Part shown: positions 13,801 through 23,041 of the stretch, in pieces | Position numbering within the stretch: position 1 is the first letter of the stretch | Layout: the number at the start of each line of letters is the position of its first letter | Assembly (NCBI GenBank): GCA_029379385.1 | Contig: CM055608.1 | Location: 22,690,350-22,754,349 of the forward strand | Direction: 5' to 3' | Length of the DNA: 64,000 nucleotides | Source: Quillaja saponaria | Taxonomy: Eukaryota; Streptophyta; Magnoliopsida; Fabales; Quillajaceae | The notes under the pieces: model-generated | Seen by the model: the letters and a program-made list of their open reading frames with translations, nothing else | Databases searched by the model: none | What the model was told of the DNA's origin: nothing | Position numbers and translations under genes: made by a program

Positions 13801-16800
13801 CATTATCTTCTATCTTATATATTGCCACTTTGTCATGTCAATAAACTCCCTAAAAGCTTAAATTGTTCGATCAATTTTTTTATCTTAATTCAGTTGTTAT
13901 TCAAGATTTGAAGACAAGAAAGATAATTGGAAGAGGACGTGAATCTATGGGTCTAAACTACTTTGACCCATTACCTTCTTCAATAGCCTAGGAAACACGG
14001 ATACAGTTATGGCATCGGATACTATACTTCTCGAACACAAGGATACGACAATTTGAAAAAATCTAAGATACTATATGTTTAGGATACGTTGAACTATATA
14101 ATTTTTTAAAATAATTATATTGTATAAACTTAAATGTTGACATAATAAATTTAATAGAACCTGAAATAAGCTATAAGTAAAATATTATAAGTACATGGTA
14201 ATTATTTTTTTAAAAAACTCTCTTGTATAAATATTTTATTTTGTTTGTTCTTCTTGTAACTCGTAAATGATTAAAGTTTGATTTTAAGTCGTTTGTCTAC
14301 TTTAGAATGTGATTCTTGTTAGTTGCGTAAGCATATTAGTGTTCCTTTTGCTACCTTTGTAGATGATTATTCAAGAATGGCTTGGCTTTATATAACGAAA
14401 GATCGTTCTGAATTGTTTTCTATTTTAAGTGCTTTTTGTTTTGACATCAAAACTCAATTTAATATAGATGTTTGCATTCTTTGTAGTGACAACGCTAAAG
14501 AATACTTTACCACTCCATTTAACACATTTATGAAAAATTTTGGAATGATTCATTAGTCTTCTTGCTCTCACACTTCACAAAAAAATAAAATAAAATAATA
14601 TAAAATAAAATGAGGTGATTGAGAGGAAGAATCGTCATCTTATGGAAATTAATCGTACTTTTTAATGTCAAATGAATGTGTCTAAAGTGTTTCGAAGTGA
14701 TGTGGTTCTTACAACTTGCTATCTTATAAATCAAATGTCATCCTTTGTTCTCAATGACAAAATCCCCCCCTTTTTTGGGGGGCTTTTTCCTCAAGTTATT
14801 ATGTTTTCTTTACCTCTTTGTATCTGTGGTTGTGTGTCTTTTGTGCATCAACTTTCTCCGGGTATAAATAAGTTGAATCCCCACTCCATTAAGCGTATTT
14901 TCTTAGGATACACTCGTACACAAAAAGGGTATATTGTTATAGTTCTTCATTAAATCGCTTCCTTTTTTTGTGCAGATTTTATCTTCGAGTCTACTTCATA
15001 CTATATTGAGTCACACACAATTACAAACCTTGAAACAATTCTTCCATTCATGTTCATATTCCATGATTCGCTGACCGACCTTCGAGTTATTCTAATTATT
15101 TATCTCGCCCTAACTTGTAGGTTTACACTCAATGTCAAGCAGATAAGACTATCATGACAGATTCAAGTGCTCCACCAGTTGCTTCTTTTCCTTCGAATCT
15201 CTAATCATTCTATTACCATTAGGAAGGTAAATGTACATGTTCTTCTCTTTACTCTCGTCCTAGTACCACATATCTTATTTTAAATTTGGTTTCCCATGAT
15301 CATATTATTCATTTGTTACTTCGCCATCTGGTGTTTCTATTCCTAACTCTCTTGTCTGTAGCTTTAACACATTCTGGGTGGAGAATGCCATGGAAGAAGA
15401 GATTCATGCTTTCAAGGACAGTGATACTTAAAAACTTGTGAAACTACCCTTAGGTAAGTCAATTGTTGGTTGTCAATTGGTATTTACAGAGAAGGTTCAT
15501 TCTTATGGCTATGTTGATCGGTTGAAAGCTCATTTAGTGGCCATAGGTTACACATAAGTCAATTGTGTAGATTACTCTTAGACCATTTCTCATGATGTTA
15601 AGATTACCTTTGTCAGAGTTTTTATTTCTCTTGCATCTATTTTTTGACTGGCTACTATACCAATTGGACATTAAAAATACATTTAACATGTGACCTTGAA
15701 TGGAGCAATCTCTGGGGTTTGTTGTTTCAAGGGAATTTGGCTTAGTTTGTAGGTTGAAGAAAACTCTATATAGTTTGAAGCAATCGCCCAGAGCTTGGTT
15801 TAGTAGACTTAGTGAAGTCGTGCCTAGCTTTGGGACACTTGAATACTTCTTAGGTTTCTAGATTGATATCACAGTTGGGTATTCGTCTTTGTCTTGATTT
15901 ATTGAGTGATACAAGTATGTTGGGGTACAAAGCCTGTTAATACTCCCACGAATCCGAACATTATATTTGTACCAGATAAGGGAGAACTATTAATAGTTCC
16001 TGAACAATATAGACACCTTGTGTGGAACCTGAATTATCTAACAATAACCTGTCCTAATATCACTTTTGCAGCTAGTGTCGATATTTAATTTATAGCTTAA
16101 TCCCGAACTCCTCACTGAGATGCAGTTATTCGTATTCTGAGATATCTCAAAAATGGACCAGGTAAGGGGTTAATATATAAGAATCATGGTCATACTTTGG
16201 TTCGTGGACATTGTTGTGGTCACGCTTTGGTTCAAAAACATGATTCCACCTAGGTTCAGGGATACGATGATGCAGATTAGACTGATTATCCATTTGACAG
16301 GAGATCCACTACATTGTTTTGCATCTTTTTAGGAGGAAACCTTGTTTTGTGGAAGAGTAAGAAGCAAACTATTGTAGCAAGATATACTGTTGAGTCTGAA
16401 TATAGAGCCATGACTCATACTACTACTGAGTTGGTTTGGTTGAAATTTTTTTTGAAAGAGCTTGAATTCAAGCATTCACAACCTATGGAGTTAGTTTGTG
16501 ATAACCAAGCTACGTTGTATATTGCTTCTAATGCTGCCTTTCATGTCCAAACAAAACATATAATATCACATTATTCAAGAGAAACTTCTTGACAATACAA
16601 ATAAAACTACATGTGTGAAATCTGAGGATCAGTTGACAGATTTGTTTACTAAGTCTTTGGGGAATGCCCGTCTTTTTTATATTTGGAACACATAATATAT
16701 ATATAGAGAGAGAGAGAGATATGCTCCAGCTCGAGAGGGAGTGAGAATATATAATGTAATGTTAGGTAGTCCCACATTGTTTGTATGTAGTACTCTCCAT

Positions 16801-18927
16801 GTTATTGTCTAATGCAAATAAATGTTTGTGCAAGCTACAACCGTTTCTACCTCTATTCACTTTACACTGTTAAAAGCCATCAATTGTATTTATGTTGCTT
16901 TAAGATATGATAAGAAAGGCCACCAGCTACATGAAAATCAGATGTAAAATTTCCATCTCTTTAATGTAGCTCAGGAAATTATTTTCAAATTAGAATGTAT
17001 AATAGATCAAAGAGTATTATGTAAGGTTTACATTGTGGGTTTGGAACTGAGAAGGGAGAAGGTATAGGTGATGGGACTTTAATTGTGGGAGGAATCCACC
17101 TCCTAGGAAGATCTAAAACATCTGACTCTGATCTTAAACTTGAAAGATTACCTTCAAATTATGAAATCTCGCCAAAAAAGAATTGGAAAGAAAGCTCTAC
17201 ATCACTTCACTTGAAAATGCATTATAAAGACCCTCATGCAGAATTTTCTAAATACTAGAACAATCTAGATTCTTCAAAATGTAAATTACTTTTATTTGAT
17301 ATTTGACTGATTACATAAATGTCATTGATTGACTTATTGATTACTTAACTAAGCACAAAATATGCATAGCCAATGAGTCGCAGATTAACTCTTTGAACAG
17401 AATTGAACCAAGACTTGTTCGATTATATAGCATGACTACCCACTTAAAATTTGTAGTGATTTTTCCATCACTCCCAACCCCTCTCCCCCTCTCCCCCCCC
17501 TCTCTCCCTCAGCCCCTCTGTAGAAGAGATATTTTAAAAAAATAAAATGCAAAACCTACTCAATAGATGCTTCCCTAAGCATCTTTGGCCTTGACATGAG
17601 TGGTAGACAATTACAATGAAGATCCTTGCATGACCAAAACTTTCACCTTCGGATTTATTTGGCACTTCCATGAGAGTGACAAACCATAACCTATTTAGGA
17701 TATATTTACTTGTATAAGTGAAGACTCAATCAGCATTGCCCCATAATAATGGTAAGCTACATCATTAACTTTTAATATTCTTCAAGCCAACTAGCCTATT
17801 GAAGATGGATAGCGAAATACTTAAATAATTTTCTGACCTCCAACCAAAATGTCATTTTCGTCATTTGTGGCAGTACCATTAGCCTGAGAAGTTTCGCATG
17901 TTTGTTGTTGTAACATCTTTGAAGGCCGCACATTCTCCACATCAGTACTTGAACCTTTAGGACATGCAGGAACAAAACAGAGGAGCTAATGATTAACACA
18001 AAATTCACCTCACTTTCCAACATCATTCGAGCAACAAAACAGAGAAACTAATGATTAACACAACATTCACCTCATTTTTCATAGGTAATGAAACAAAGCA
18101 TCAAGTATAACTTTCGAGCAATTAGTCTGCGATAATGGTGATTCCCATTGATAGAAAGATCAGTCAGGCCCAAGGTCTGGTCCATAGGATCACCAGTAAA
18201 GTCGTCACTCAGGAAACAGGAGATCAAAATACAAGTTTCAGGGAACAAATGGGCTAATCTGAATGGGTACTTTAAGAGTTCAATTCTCCCTCAAGACCAC
18301 AGGCCCCTGATAATATTCTACAGGCTTTGCAATAGGGTGATCAATAGTTATCAGAATATCCAATTATATGTCTTAAATGTTTTTTTTTTTTTTTTTATAT
18401 TATCGAGGATCTTCCTATCCAAAATTATATAATCTGTTCAGAAAGTTTAAAACTCAAATCACTATTATTTTCGAAATGGAAGCAAGACCCATCTCAATTA
18501 AACCCAAAGAAATGTCAGACTTCAAATAGTGCTACAAATATAAACAAAATATTCCTCCTTCTACAATTTCTCCACAATCAAACGCAGCAATTAGGTAAAA
18601 ACTCTAACGAAATTGATACTACTTATAATGCTTACCGAGAGATGGAGCTGAAAGTTGCGGATGAGATGATTGCAGAGATGCCTGAGGGAAAGACGGCGGC
18701 AGAAGAGATGGCTGAGGAGCAGAGAAATGGGTGAAGGCGAGCTTAGCAACTTCATTTTGGGCTATCTTGGAGGACTTACAGGGAGATTGGATTTGGAAAG
18801 AGAGGCCATTGACAGTGATAGTAGAAGTGAAGCGAGGATCGTGATCGGGGCCTTCTTTGGTGGTTGAGTATTCGGGTAAGCTCCACTATCTCTTTTGGCA
18901 CAGCTCTTGCAGCTTTGACTTGTACAT
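1593..18927 (-). CDS. Plant dsRNA-binding protein with three dsRBDs; six exons; nonsense codon in exon 1
   Basis: The coding exons are 18636-18927, 17838-17954, 4716-4951, 4377-4600, 3453-3622 and 1593-1882 (1,329 bp, 443 codons including the stop). Every junction phase agrees (1,1,0,2,1). Three double-stranded RNA-binding domains are visible: exon 1 (begins [13 protein letters not shown]), exon 3 (core [15 protein letters not shown], then [14 protein letters not shown]) and exon 4 (core [13 protein letters not shown], then [16 protein letters not shown]). The last exon gives a Ser-rich tail ending near WVAYSDSK. Plant DRB proteins partner Dicer-like enzymes in small-RNA production; a similar role is inferred. 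The Arabidopsis DRB1-5 proteins have two such domains, so three is notable. Codon 14 (18886-18888) is TAG in an otherwise intact domain. The next in-frame ATG is in exon 2, so an N-terminally shortened two-domain protein is possible; otherwise the gene is a recent pseudogene. Intron 2 is 12,886 bp and carries nested transposons. Confidence 0.8.
1883..3452 (-). other. Intron 5 of the dsRBD gene
   Basis: A 1,570-bp AT-rich intron. It contains GTGGTGG-type microsatellite sequence around 2790-2830 and short frames without recognisable motifs. I see no exon or complete transposon in it. Confidence 0.6.
3453..3622 (-). CDS. dsRBD gene exon 5
   Basis: A 170-bp exon coding for a Gln/Ser/Pro-rich linker ([20 protein letters not shown] at its start). 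The more typical acceptor TTGGTTCAG at 3634 would hit TAA within nine codons. The AG at 3623-3624 keeps the frame open and fits the upstream phase 2, so it is preferred. The donor is GTAACT. Confidence 0.65.
4377..4600 (-). CDS. dsRBD gene exon 4 (third dsRBD)
   Basis: It lies 115 bp from exon 3. The acceptor is TTTTCAG at 4601. It encodes another complete dsRNA-binding domain (starts [18 protein letters not shown], ends [20 protein letters not shown]) and ends in phase 2 before GTATTC. Confidence 0.9.
4716..4951 (-). CDS. dsRBD gene exon 3 (second dsRBD)
   Basis: The acceptor is TTATAG at 4952-4957. The exon begins with two bases completing an Asp codon and ends in phase 0 before GTACTC. 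It encodes a full dsRNA-binding domain: [20 protein letters not shown] at the start (helix 1), the beta core around [12 protein letters not shown], and the C-terminal [17 protein letters not shown] helix. Confidence 0.9.
5438..5582 (+). repeat. 5' LTR of copia A
   Basis: A 145-bp LTR from TGTTACAATATATAATG to CACTCTACA. It matches 16740-16866 along most of its length. It is preceded by TSD CTGTT. Confidence 0.85.
5583..5600 (+). other. Primer-binding site of copia A
   Basis: TGGTATCAGGGC starts immediately after the LTR. It matches the initiator tRNA-Met complement TGGTATCAGAGC with one change. Confidence 0.85.
6118..7402 (+). pseudogene. Copia A gag and start of protease
   Basis: The gag N-terminus is readable at 6190-6370 ([20 protein letters not shown]). 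After stops and frameshifts come a Gly/Arg-rich stretch and a zinc knuckle [14 protein letters not shown] at about 7066-7107, then a mutated protease motif beginning WILDSD at about 7318. The frame is cut at 7402 by element B. Confidence 0.8.
7403..7518 (-). repeat. 3' LTR of copia B
   Basis: 116 bp, TGTTGAATC to TAGACAACA on the plus strand. It matches 13602-13717 with five differences. Confidence 0.9.
7519..9350 (-). pseudogene. Copia B reverse transcriptase and RNase H
   Basis: Read leftward, the RT starts with [18 protein letters not shown] near 9040 and continues through [10 protein letters not shown]. The active-site YVDD is at 8451-8462, followed by [14 protein letters not shown] near 8260. 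RNase H has [10 protein letters not shown] at about 7860 and the [10 protein letters not shown] tail near 7590. Stops and frame changes occur near 8820, 8310 and 7890, so no full-length enzyme can be made. Confidence 0.9.
9428..10391. mobile_element. hAT-like non-autonomous element inside copia B
   Basis: The 964-bp segment separates the integrase and RT parts of copia B. It is flanked by a perfect 8-bp duplication GTTTATAC (9420-9427 and 10392-10399), the length typical of hAT elements. The ends are CACTATTATCAGACTC and, in reverse complement, CATAGTTGTTGAATC, an imperfect inverted pair. Subterminal GATTCGA/GAGTCGA words are frequent at both ends. It holds no transposase. Confidence 0.8.
10455..11894 (-). 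pseudogene. Copia B protease and integrase
   Basis: The protease core [14 protein letters not shown] is near 11780. The integrase zinc-binding region is partly readable ([18 protein letters not shown]), followed by the catalytic regions around [21 protein letters not shown] and [13 protein letters not shown]. The tail includes [17 protein letters not shown] near 10650. Frameshifts near 11640, 11370, 11090 and 10740 break the frame. The hAT insertion lies just downstream. Confidence 0.88.
12030..12901 (-). pseudogene. Copia B gag with zinc knuckle
   Basis: The UBN2-type gag begins at an ATG near 12886 and includes [20 protein letters not shown], then [20 protein letters not shown]. The two parts are separated by a local inverted duplication (12381-12489) that replaces normal gag sequence and changes the frame. 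A zinc knuckle, [14 protein letters not shown], lies at about 12030-12075 with the usual His replaced by Tyr. Confidence 0.85.
12381..12489. repeat. 36-bp inverted duplication in copia B gag
   Basis: 12381-12416 and 12454-12489 are reverse complements with one mismatch, separated by 37 bp. The left arm codes the natural LWQELDYYQ part of gag; the right arm is an inverted copy of it that yields an aberrant peptide in the frame. It could fold into a strong hairpin. Confidence 0.92.
13602..13717 (-). repeat. 5' LTR of copia B
   Basis: 116 bp. On the minus strand it ends in GATTCAACA and is followed by the TATCAGGGC primer site. Confidence 0.9.
13718..16600 (+). pseudogene. Copia A protease end, integrase, RT and RNase H remnants
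   Basis: The protease frame resumes after element B at about 13740 ([18 protein letters not shown]). Integrase shows [12 protein letters not shown] at 14350, CSDNAKEYF at 14482 and [14 protein letters not shown] near 14892. RT remnants start near 15376 ([19 protein letters not shown]) with many stops. RNase H is open at 16314-16592 ([21 protein letters not shown]). A 5-mer AAAAT expansion lies at 14578-14610 in the integrase. About 310 bp at 13990-14305 do not fit copia and may be another small insertion. Confidence 0.8.
16740..16866 (+). repeat. 3' LTR of copia A
   Basis: A 127-bp copy of 5438-5582, lacking about 18 bp in the middle. It is preceded by a GAGAGGGAG purine tract and followed by TSD CTGTT. 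Confidence 0.85.
16872..17837 (-). other. Rest of intron 2 of the dsRBD gene
   Basis: AT-rich intron sequence with a short C/T-rich run near 17470-17515. No exon is seen. Confidence 0.6.
17838..17954 (-). CDS. dsRBD gene exon 2 (linker)
   Basis: This is a 117-bp exon, phase 1 on both sides, encoding a polar Ser/Asn/Gln-rich linker between domains 1 and 2. It contains the next in-frame ATG after the exon 1 stop. It is bounded by an AAAG acceptor and a GTCAGA donor. Because it is phase-symmetric, skipping it would not shift the frame. Confidence 0.6.
17972..18075. repeat. Tandem duplication of about 61 bp in intron 1
   Basis: ACAAAACAGAGGAGCTAATG near 17972 recurs with a few changes about 61 bases later, together with the following GATTAACACAAAATTCACCTC stretch (one base changed in the second copy). 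It lies just upstream of exon 2 on the gene strand. Confidence 0.7.
18636..18927 (-). CDS. dsRBD gene exon 1 (first dsRBD, with premature TAG)
   Basis: The start ATG is at 18927. The exon encodes the first dsRNA-binding domain plus a Pro/Ser-rich linker and ends in phase 1 before a clean GTAAGC donor. The complement of 18886-18888 reads TAG between Arg13 and Trp15. The frame is open on both sides of this codon, which points to a single recent base change (or a sequencing error) rather than long decay. Confidence 0.75.
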
Positions 18928-20200
18928 CTCAGTCTATAGCCTACACTCTACACCTTGGATTTTCTTTTATTTTCTTTTTTAATCCATTTGGTATTTTTCC
19001 CTGCATAATATTTATATTATAGCCATATTCTATGCTAAAATAGTAATAAAGCCTGAAAAAAAATACTGAGGGGAAGAAAATGCGATTACCAAAGGGTGAG
19101 GCTATTTACATGGAGAGTTTGTTATATATAAACGTTTAGAAATAAATAAATATGAGATTTCATGTGAGATTTATTAATTTATTTATAGATGTTATGGGTA
19201 AGATATTCTACTTTTATTATTAATAAAATTTTCATAATGACAAGTTATTTTTTATAAATATTTATTAACCGACCGATGAAAGAAGAGTGAGTATGACTAA
19301 TTGAAGAATAATATCTTGTACTCTCTTTATTTCAGCTCTTAATAACAATATATTTGGCTAAATTTGATATCACTTGAATTACATTTTTTATATTTTCGAA
19401 ATTTCCAATATTCAATTTTTTTTATTTTTGATTACAAGGAAGAGAAATAAAAAAAAAACTAAGAAACAAGAATAGTAAACCTTCGCTTGTCAGTTTCTAC
19501 GACCAAAACTAGAGAAGGAAGAATCTAACTCCAAATAATATCACTCTCCAATAAACAATTTTTTATGCTAAATGTAAATTCTATATAAGACTAACATAAA
19601 ATTATAATTTTACTTGCGGTTATAATTGTTTCATGAATTATTTAAAATGTGAAATTCTTGTAACAGAAATGTAAGACCACTGTTGTTTATAAAATATGAA
19701 CTTAACTTTTTTGTAAGCATTAAATTTGTGCGTTAATAAATTAATAGTTTAAATTGTAAAGACACGTGACTTAGATGAAAGTTTGATCCACTAGACATCG
19801 ACTTTCAGATAGACAATTACGATTTTATGTCCTACAACCCTTTAGATGGACGACCATTGTATGTGTTTAAATATTCAATTAATTAGTCTTTTTTTTATCA
19901 TAATATGGTTGCATTTTTCTTATATTTTTGTTTTTCTTCAACAGTTTGACTTTCTCGGAAAAACACCTCTTTTGGACAAAAAAACAAAATATATTTGTAC
20001 AATTAACCACTTTTCAAACTTATTTTTAAAGTGAACCAATTTTATATTTCTTCAATTCAACCCACGAAATCTAGTCTAGTCAGCTTCCACCTCAGCGCAA
20101 ATGTGACTAATAACTTTGGCTATATTTGCTTAACTTCGTATCTTGATGACACAAAGTCAGGAAGTAAACTTACTATCTTTAAAGACTAACTCTTAAGGGC
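18928..20200. other. Promoter side of the dsRBD gene and AT-rich intergenic DNA
   Basis: This should contain the dsRBD gene promoter. A minus-strand ATATAAATATTATG at about 19008-19020, some 85-95 bp from the ATG, is a possible TATA box. Beyond it is AT-rich sequence without recognisable genes or repeats. Confidence 0.4.
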
Positions 20201-20214
20201 TAACTTTTCAGGTC

Positions 20215-22790
20215 GTACTATGTAAATCTCCTCCTCTAATTCACCATTTAATAATGATGTTTTAACATACATTTGGTATATAAACTGTTTATAGATAGAT
20301 GCTAATGCATTCAATAATCTTATTGTACTAATTCTAGCAACTGGAGTATATGCATCAAAATAATCTAGTCCTTCTTTTTTTTAAAACCCTTTTGCTACCA
20401 ACTTGCCTTTATATTTGTCTATGGCACATATGTTTTAAGTTTTTGCTTAAAAATCCATTTGTAGCTTAATGGTTTAAAATATGGTGATAAATCAGTGAAA
20501 TATCATATCTGGTTAAACTTGATAGATTGCATTTCATCATTTAAAGCTTTTTTGCATAATAGAATATCTACAAGCCATAATTTCTTTATTTGTTAAAGGA
20601 TCATGCTTAGTATTGCATGCATAATTATAAATATTTTCTTCCACCATGTATTGGTAAAAGTTTGGACCATAAATTTTTTCTTTTCTTTCTATTTTACTTC
20701 TTCTATTCCTTACTTCTCTTTCAATTTATGGATTTGATTGAGAATCATATCCTTCAATTTCTAGATTTGTAATGGTATCTTCATCCTCTTGATTTGTGTC
20801 ATTTCTTTTTTGTTTTCTAGAGAATTCTCAAAACGTTATACATATCTAGATTTCATAATTGTATTCTGACTGATGAAATTTATTGCTTCAATAGTAAGAG
20901 GTATGTATGCCTCACTATTGTGAGGATAACCAAGAAAAATACATTCAATCATTTTGTTTCCTTGTTTGAGTTTTTTAGGATTGGTTAACCTTACTAATAC
21001 TCTGCATTCTCATACTTTTAAATAGCCAAGAAAGATTTTCTCTTTTTTCATACTTCATAAGGAGATAAGTTAGTTTTGTTGTGAGGTATACGGTTAAGTA
21101 TGTAACAAGAATTCACAAGTGCTTCCCCCACAAATTTTTAGGTAAACTTGAAGTAAGTAATAATATGTTTCTCATATTTACCAAGATCTTACCATTTTGT
21201 TGATGAACATAAGGCGCAATATATTGATGGATTATTCCATTATATTCTCCACCATATCAGGCCATAGGGTTTTAATCTTTCTTTTCAATTGATTTTCTAC
21301 CTCGGCTTTGTAAAATTTGAATTTTTCAAAAGTCTCGTCCTTTGTCCTTAACAAATACACATAAGCAAACCTAGAACACTCACCTATAAAGGTTATGAAA
21401 TATCTTTTACCACATCTAGTTAGAATGCCTTCTAACTCACATATGTCATAATGTTTTAGATTTAAGAGTATGTATTTTTATTTTTTTTAACTTTCTTAAA
21501 ATACTTCAAAACTATTTTGAACTTGATGCATATTTCACATCTTATTGAACATAAATTGCATCTAATTTACTCGTATTCATAACATTATTATTGTTCACAT
21601 GTCCCAAATGGGCAATGACATAAATAAAAAGAAGAAAGAGTCGAAGTACAAGAATGAATATAAGAAGAAGCAATACAAGAAGAACTCATACTAATATTAT
21701 TATTAGTAGTAATCTTGTACATCTCATTAGTTACATAGCTTTTTGCAATGTAGTTCATACCCTTGGACATAATTACACAATATAACTCAAACTGAATCTT
21801 AAAACCATGCTTATTAAGCAAACTTATAGATATCAGATTCTTTCTAATGTTTGGAACATGTAAAACTTCACTTACAACTAACTTCTTTCCATAAGAAAGA
21901 TGCAGGACAACAGTTCATTTTCCTATGGTTTTTGCAACAGAAGCATACCCCATGAAGAGATATTGTTCATTCTCCCAAGGCACGCAATCTTTTAACATAT
22001 TCTTGTCAATATTAATGTTTGGTAGTACTAGAATCAATTCATCATTCTTCATCTTATTTAACAAAGATAATTTCAGAAACTATAGCAATGAATCCATCAT
22101 TGAGTACCATGTTGACTTAGTCCTTTTTTTGACTCAAATAAGTTGAAATTGTTTCTTGAAGTGTTCAGGTTTTCCACACTTCTAGCACTTGCCCTTTTTC
22201 TTCACCTTATCTGAAGTGTTTTCTTGACCAGAATACTTTTTCTTCTTGCCTTACGAAGAATGTGTAGTTTCTATGATTAAAGACTTTTGAGACTTGTCCT
22301 ATAATTCAAATTTATCCAATTTTCGAGAATTATCTTCAACTTGTATATATTTGATTAGATTTTGCATAGGTATGACATCTTTCTTATGCTTTACTCTTTC
22401 CAACAATCTTTCAAAACTAAAGATAATTTTGAAATTATGATAGAGACTTGAAAATATTCATCAAAAGAATGACCCTCAGAAACAATAGAATTCATGAGAA
22501 TTTGTAACTCGTGAATTTGAGATAAAACAGACTTGATTCTTGTGATCCACGTCTTTCCATAATTCTTTTGTTGTCTTCCCAACAAACTTGGTCATAAACA
22601 TCAAACCATTCAGAATGTATCCCTTGCACATGAAGTCATCTTGTCATTTTAGGATTATTCGTTCTTCAACTATAGCCCATTCATCAAAATAATCTTCCTA
22701 GTAATAGATGCTACATGTTTTTCTTCATTCAACACATAAGCAATTTTCAAGATTGTCAAGAAAAAGAACATATTGTTCTTTCAACGTTTA
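20215..22790 (-). mobile_element. Ty1/copia element C, heavily decayed
   Basis: Read leftward from 22790: a gag start with FFLTILKIAYVLNEEKHVAS, YILNGLMF, KNYGKTWITRIKSVLSQIHE and SEGHSFDEYFQVSIII, then a zinc knuckle at about 22165-22190 (CGKPEHFKK), protease-side sequence near 21600-21820, the integrase tail IECIFLGYPHNSEAYIPL near 20940, and RT pieces DYFDAYTPVARI (about 20360) and MYVKTSLLNGELEEEIY (about 20250). Stops and deletions are numerous. The left end is ragged and no matching LTR pair was found. The gag resembles the Tork-type gag seen in many plants. Confidence 0.8.
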
Positions 22791-22796
22791 TAACAA

Positions 22797-23041
22797 TGTT
22801 AAGGGATATGGATAATAGAAGAGTTTGTAATACTTATAATATTACAATCTCTCCTCTTATGGACTAGACTTATGGTCGAACCATAACAATGTTAAGGGAT
22901 ATAGATAAAAATAAGAGTTTGTTATCTGTAAAATAATATTATAGCCTCTCCTCCTGTGGACTAGGCTTGTGGCCAACCATGTATATCTCTATGTCAAATC
23001 TCTTATTTATTTTATATTTTAAAATATAATATGGTATCATA
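22797..23041 (+). repeat. LTR fragment with internal tandem duplication and primer site
   Basis: TGTTAAGGGATAT starts at about 22797 and again at about 22890. Each start leads to a similar stretch of about 93 bp ending in TGGACTAGRCTTRTGG, a motif type common in copia LTRs. At 23030-23041 TGGTATCATAGA resembles the tRNA-Met primer site. This looks like a plus-strand 5' LTR fragment of a different copia element from C, whose gag starts directly next to it on the other strand. Confidence 0.55.

Larger units (their letters stand above)
5438..16866 (+). mobile_element. Ty1/copia element A in intron 2, decayed, split by element B
   Basis: Short LTRs (5438-5582 and 16740-16866), a 5-bp target-site duplication CTGTT (5433-5437 and 16867-16871), a tRNA-Met-type primer site directly after the 5' LTR, and a purine-rich tract GAGAGGGAG before the 3' LTR define it. 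Internal order is gag, zinc knuckle, protease, integrase, RT, RNase H, as in Ty1/copia. Without the nested B element it is about 5.1 kb. Reading frames carry many stops and frameshifts, and the two LTRs differ strongly, including an indel of about 18 bp, so it is old and dead. It is antisense to the host gene. Confidence 0.9.

Noticed and set aside
13990..14305. Possible extra insertion inside copia A integrase (starts near GGAAACACGGATAC)
   Set aside because: It clearly does not read as copia, but no inverted ends or target duplication could be found, so it is not listed as an element.
18670..18867. 65-residue plus-strand frame over exon 1
   Set aside because: It is the antisense of the first dsRBD exon.
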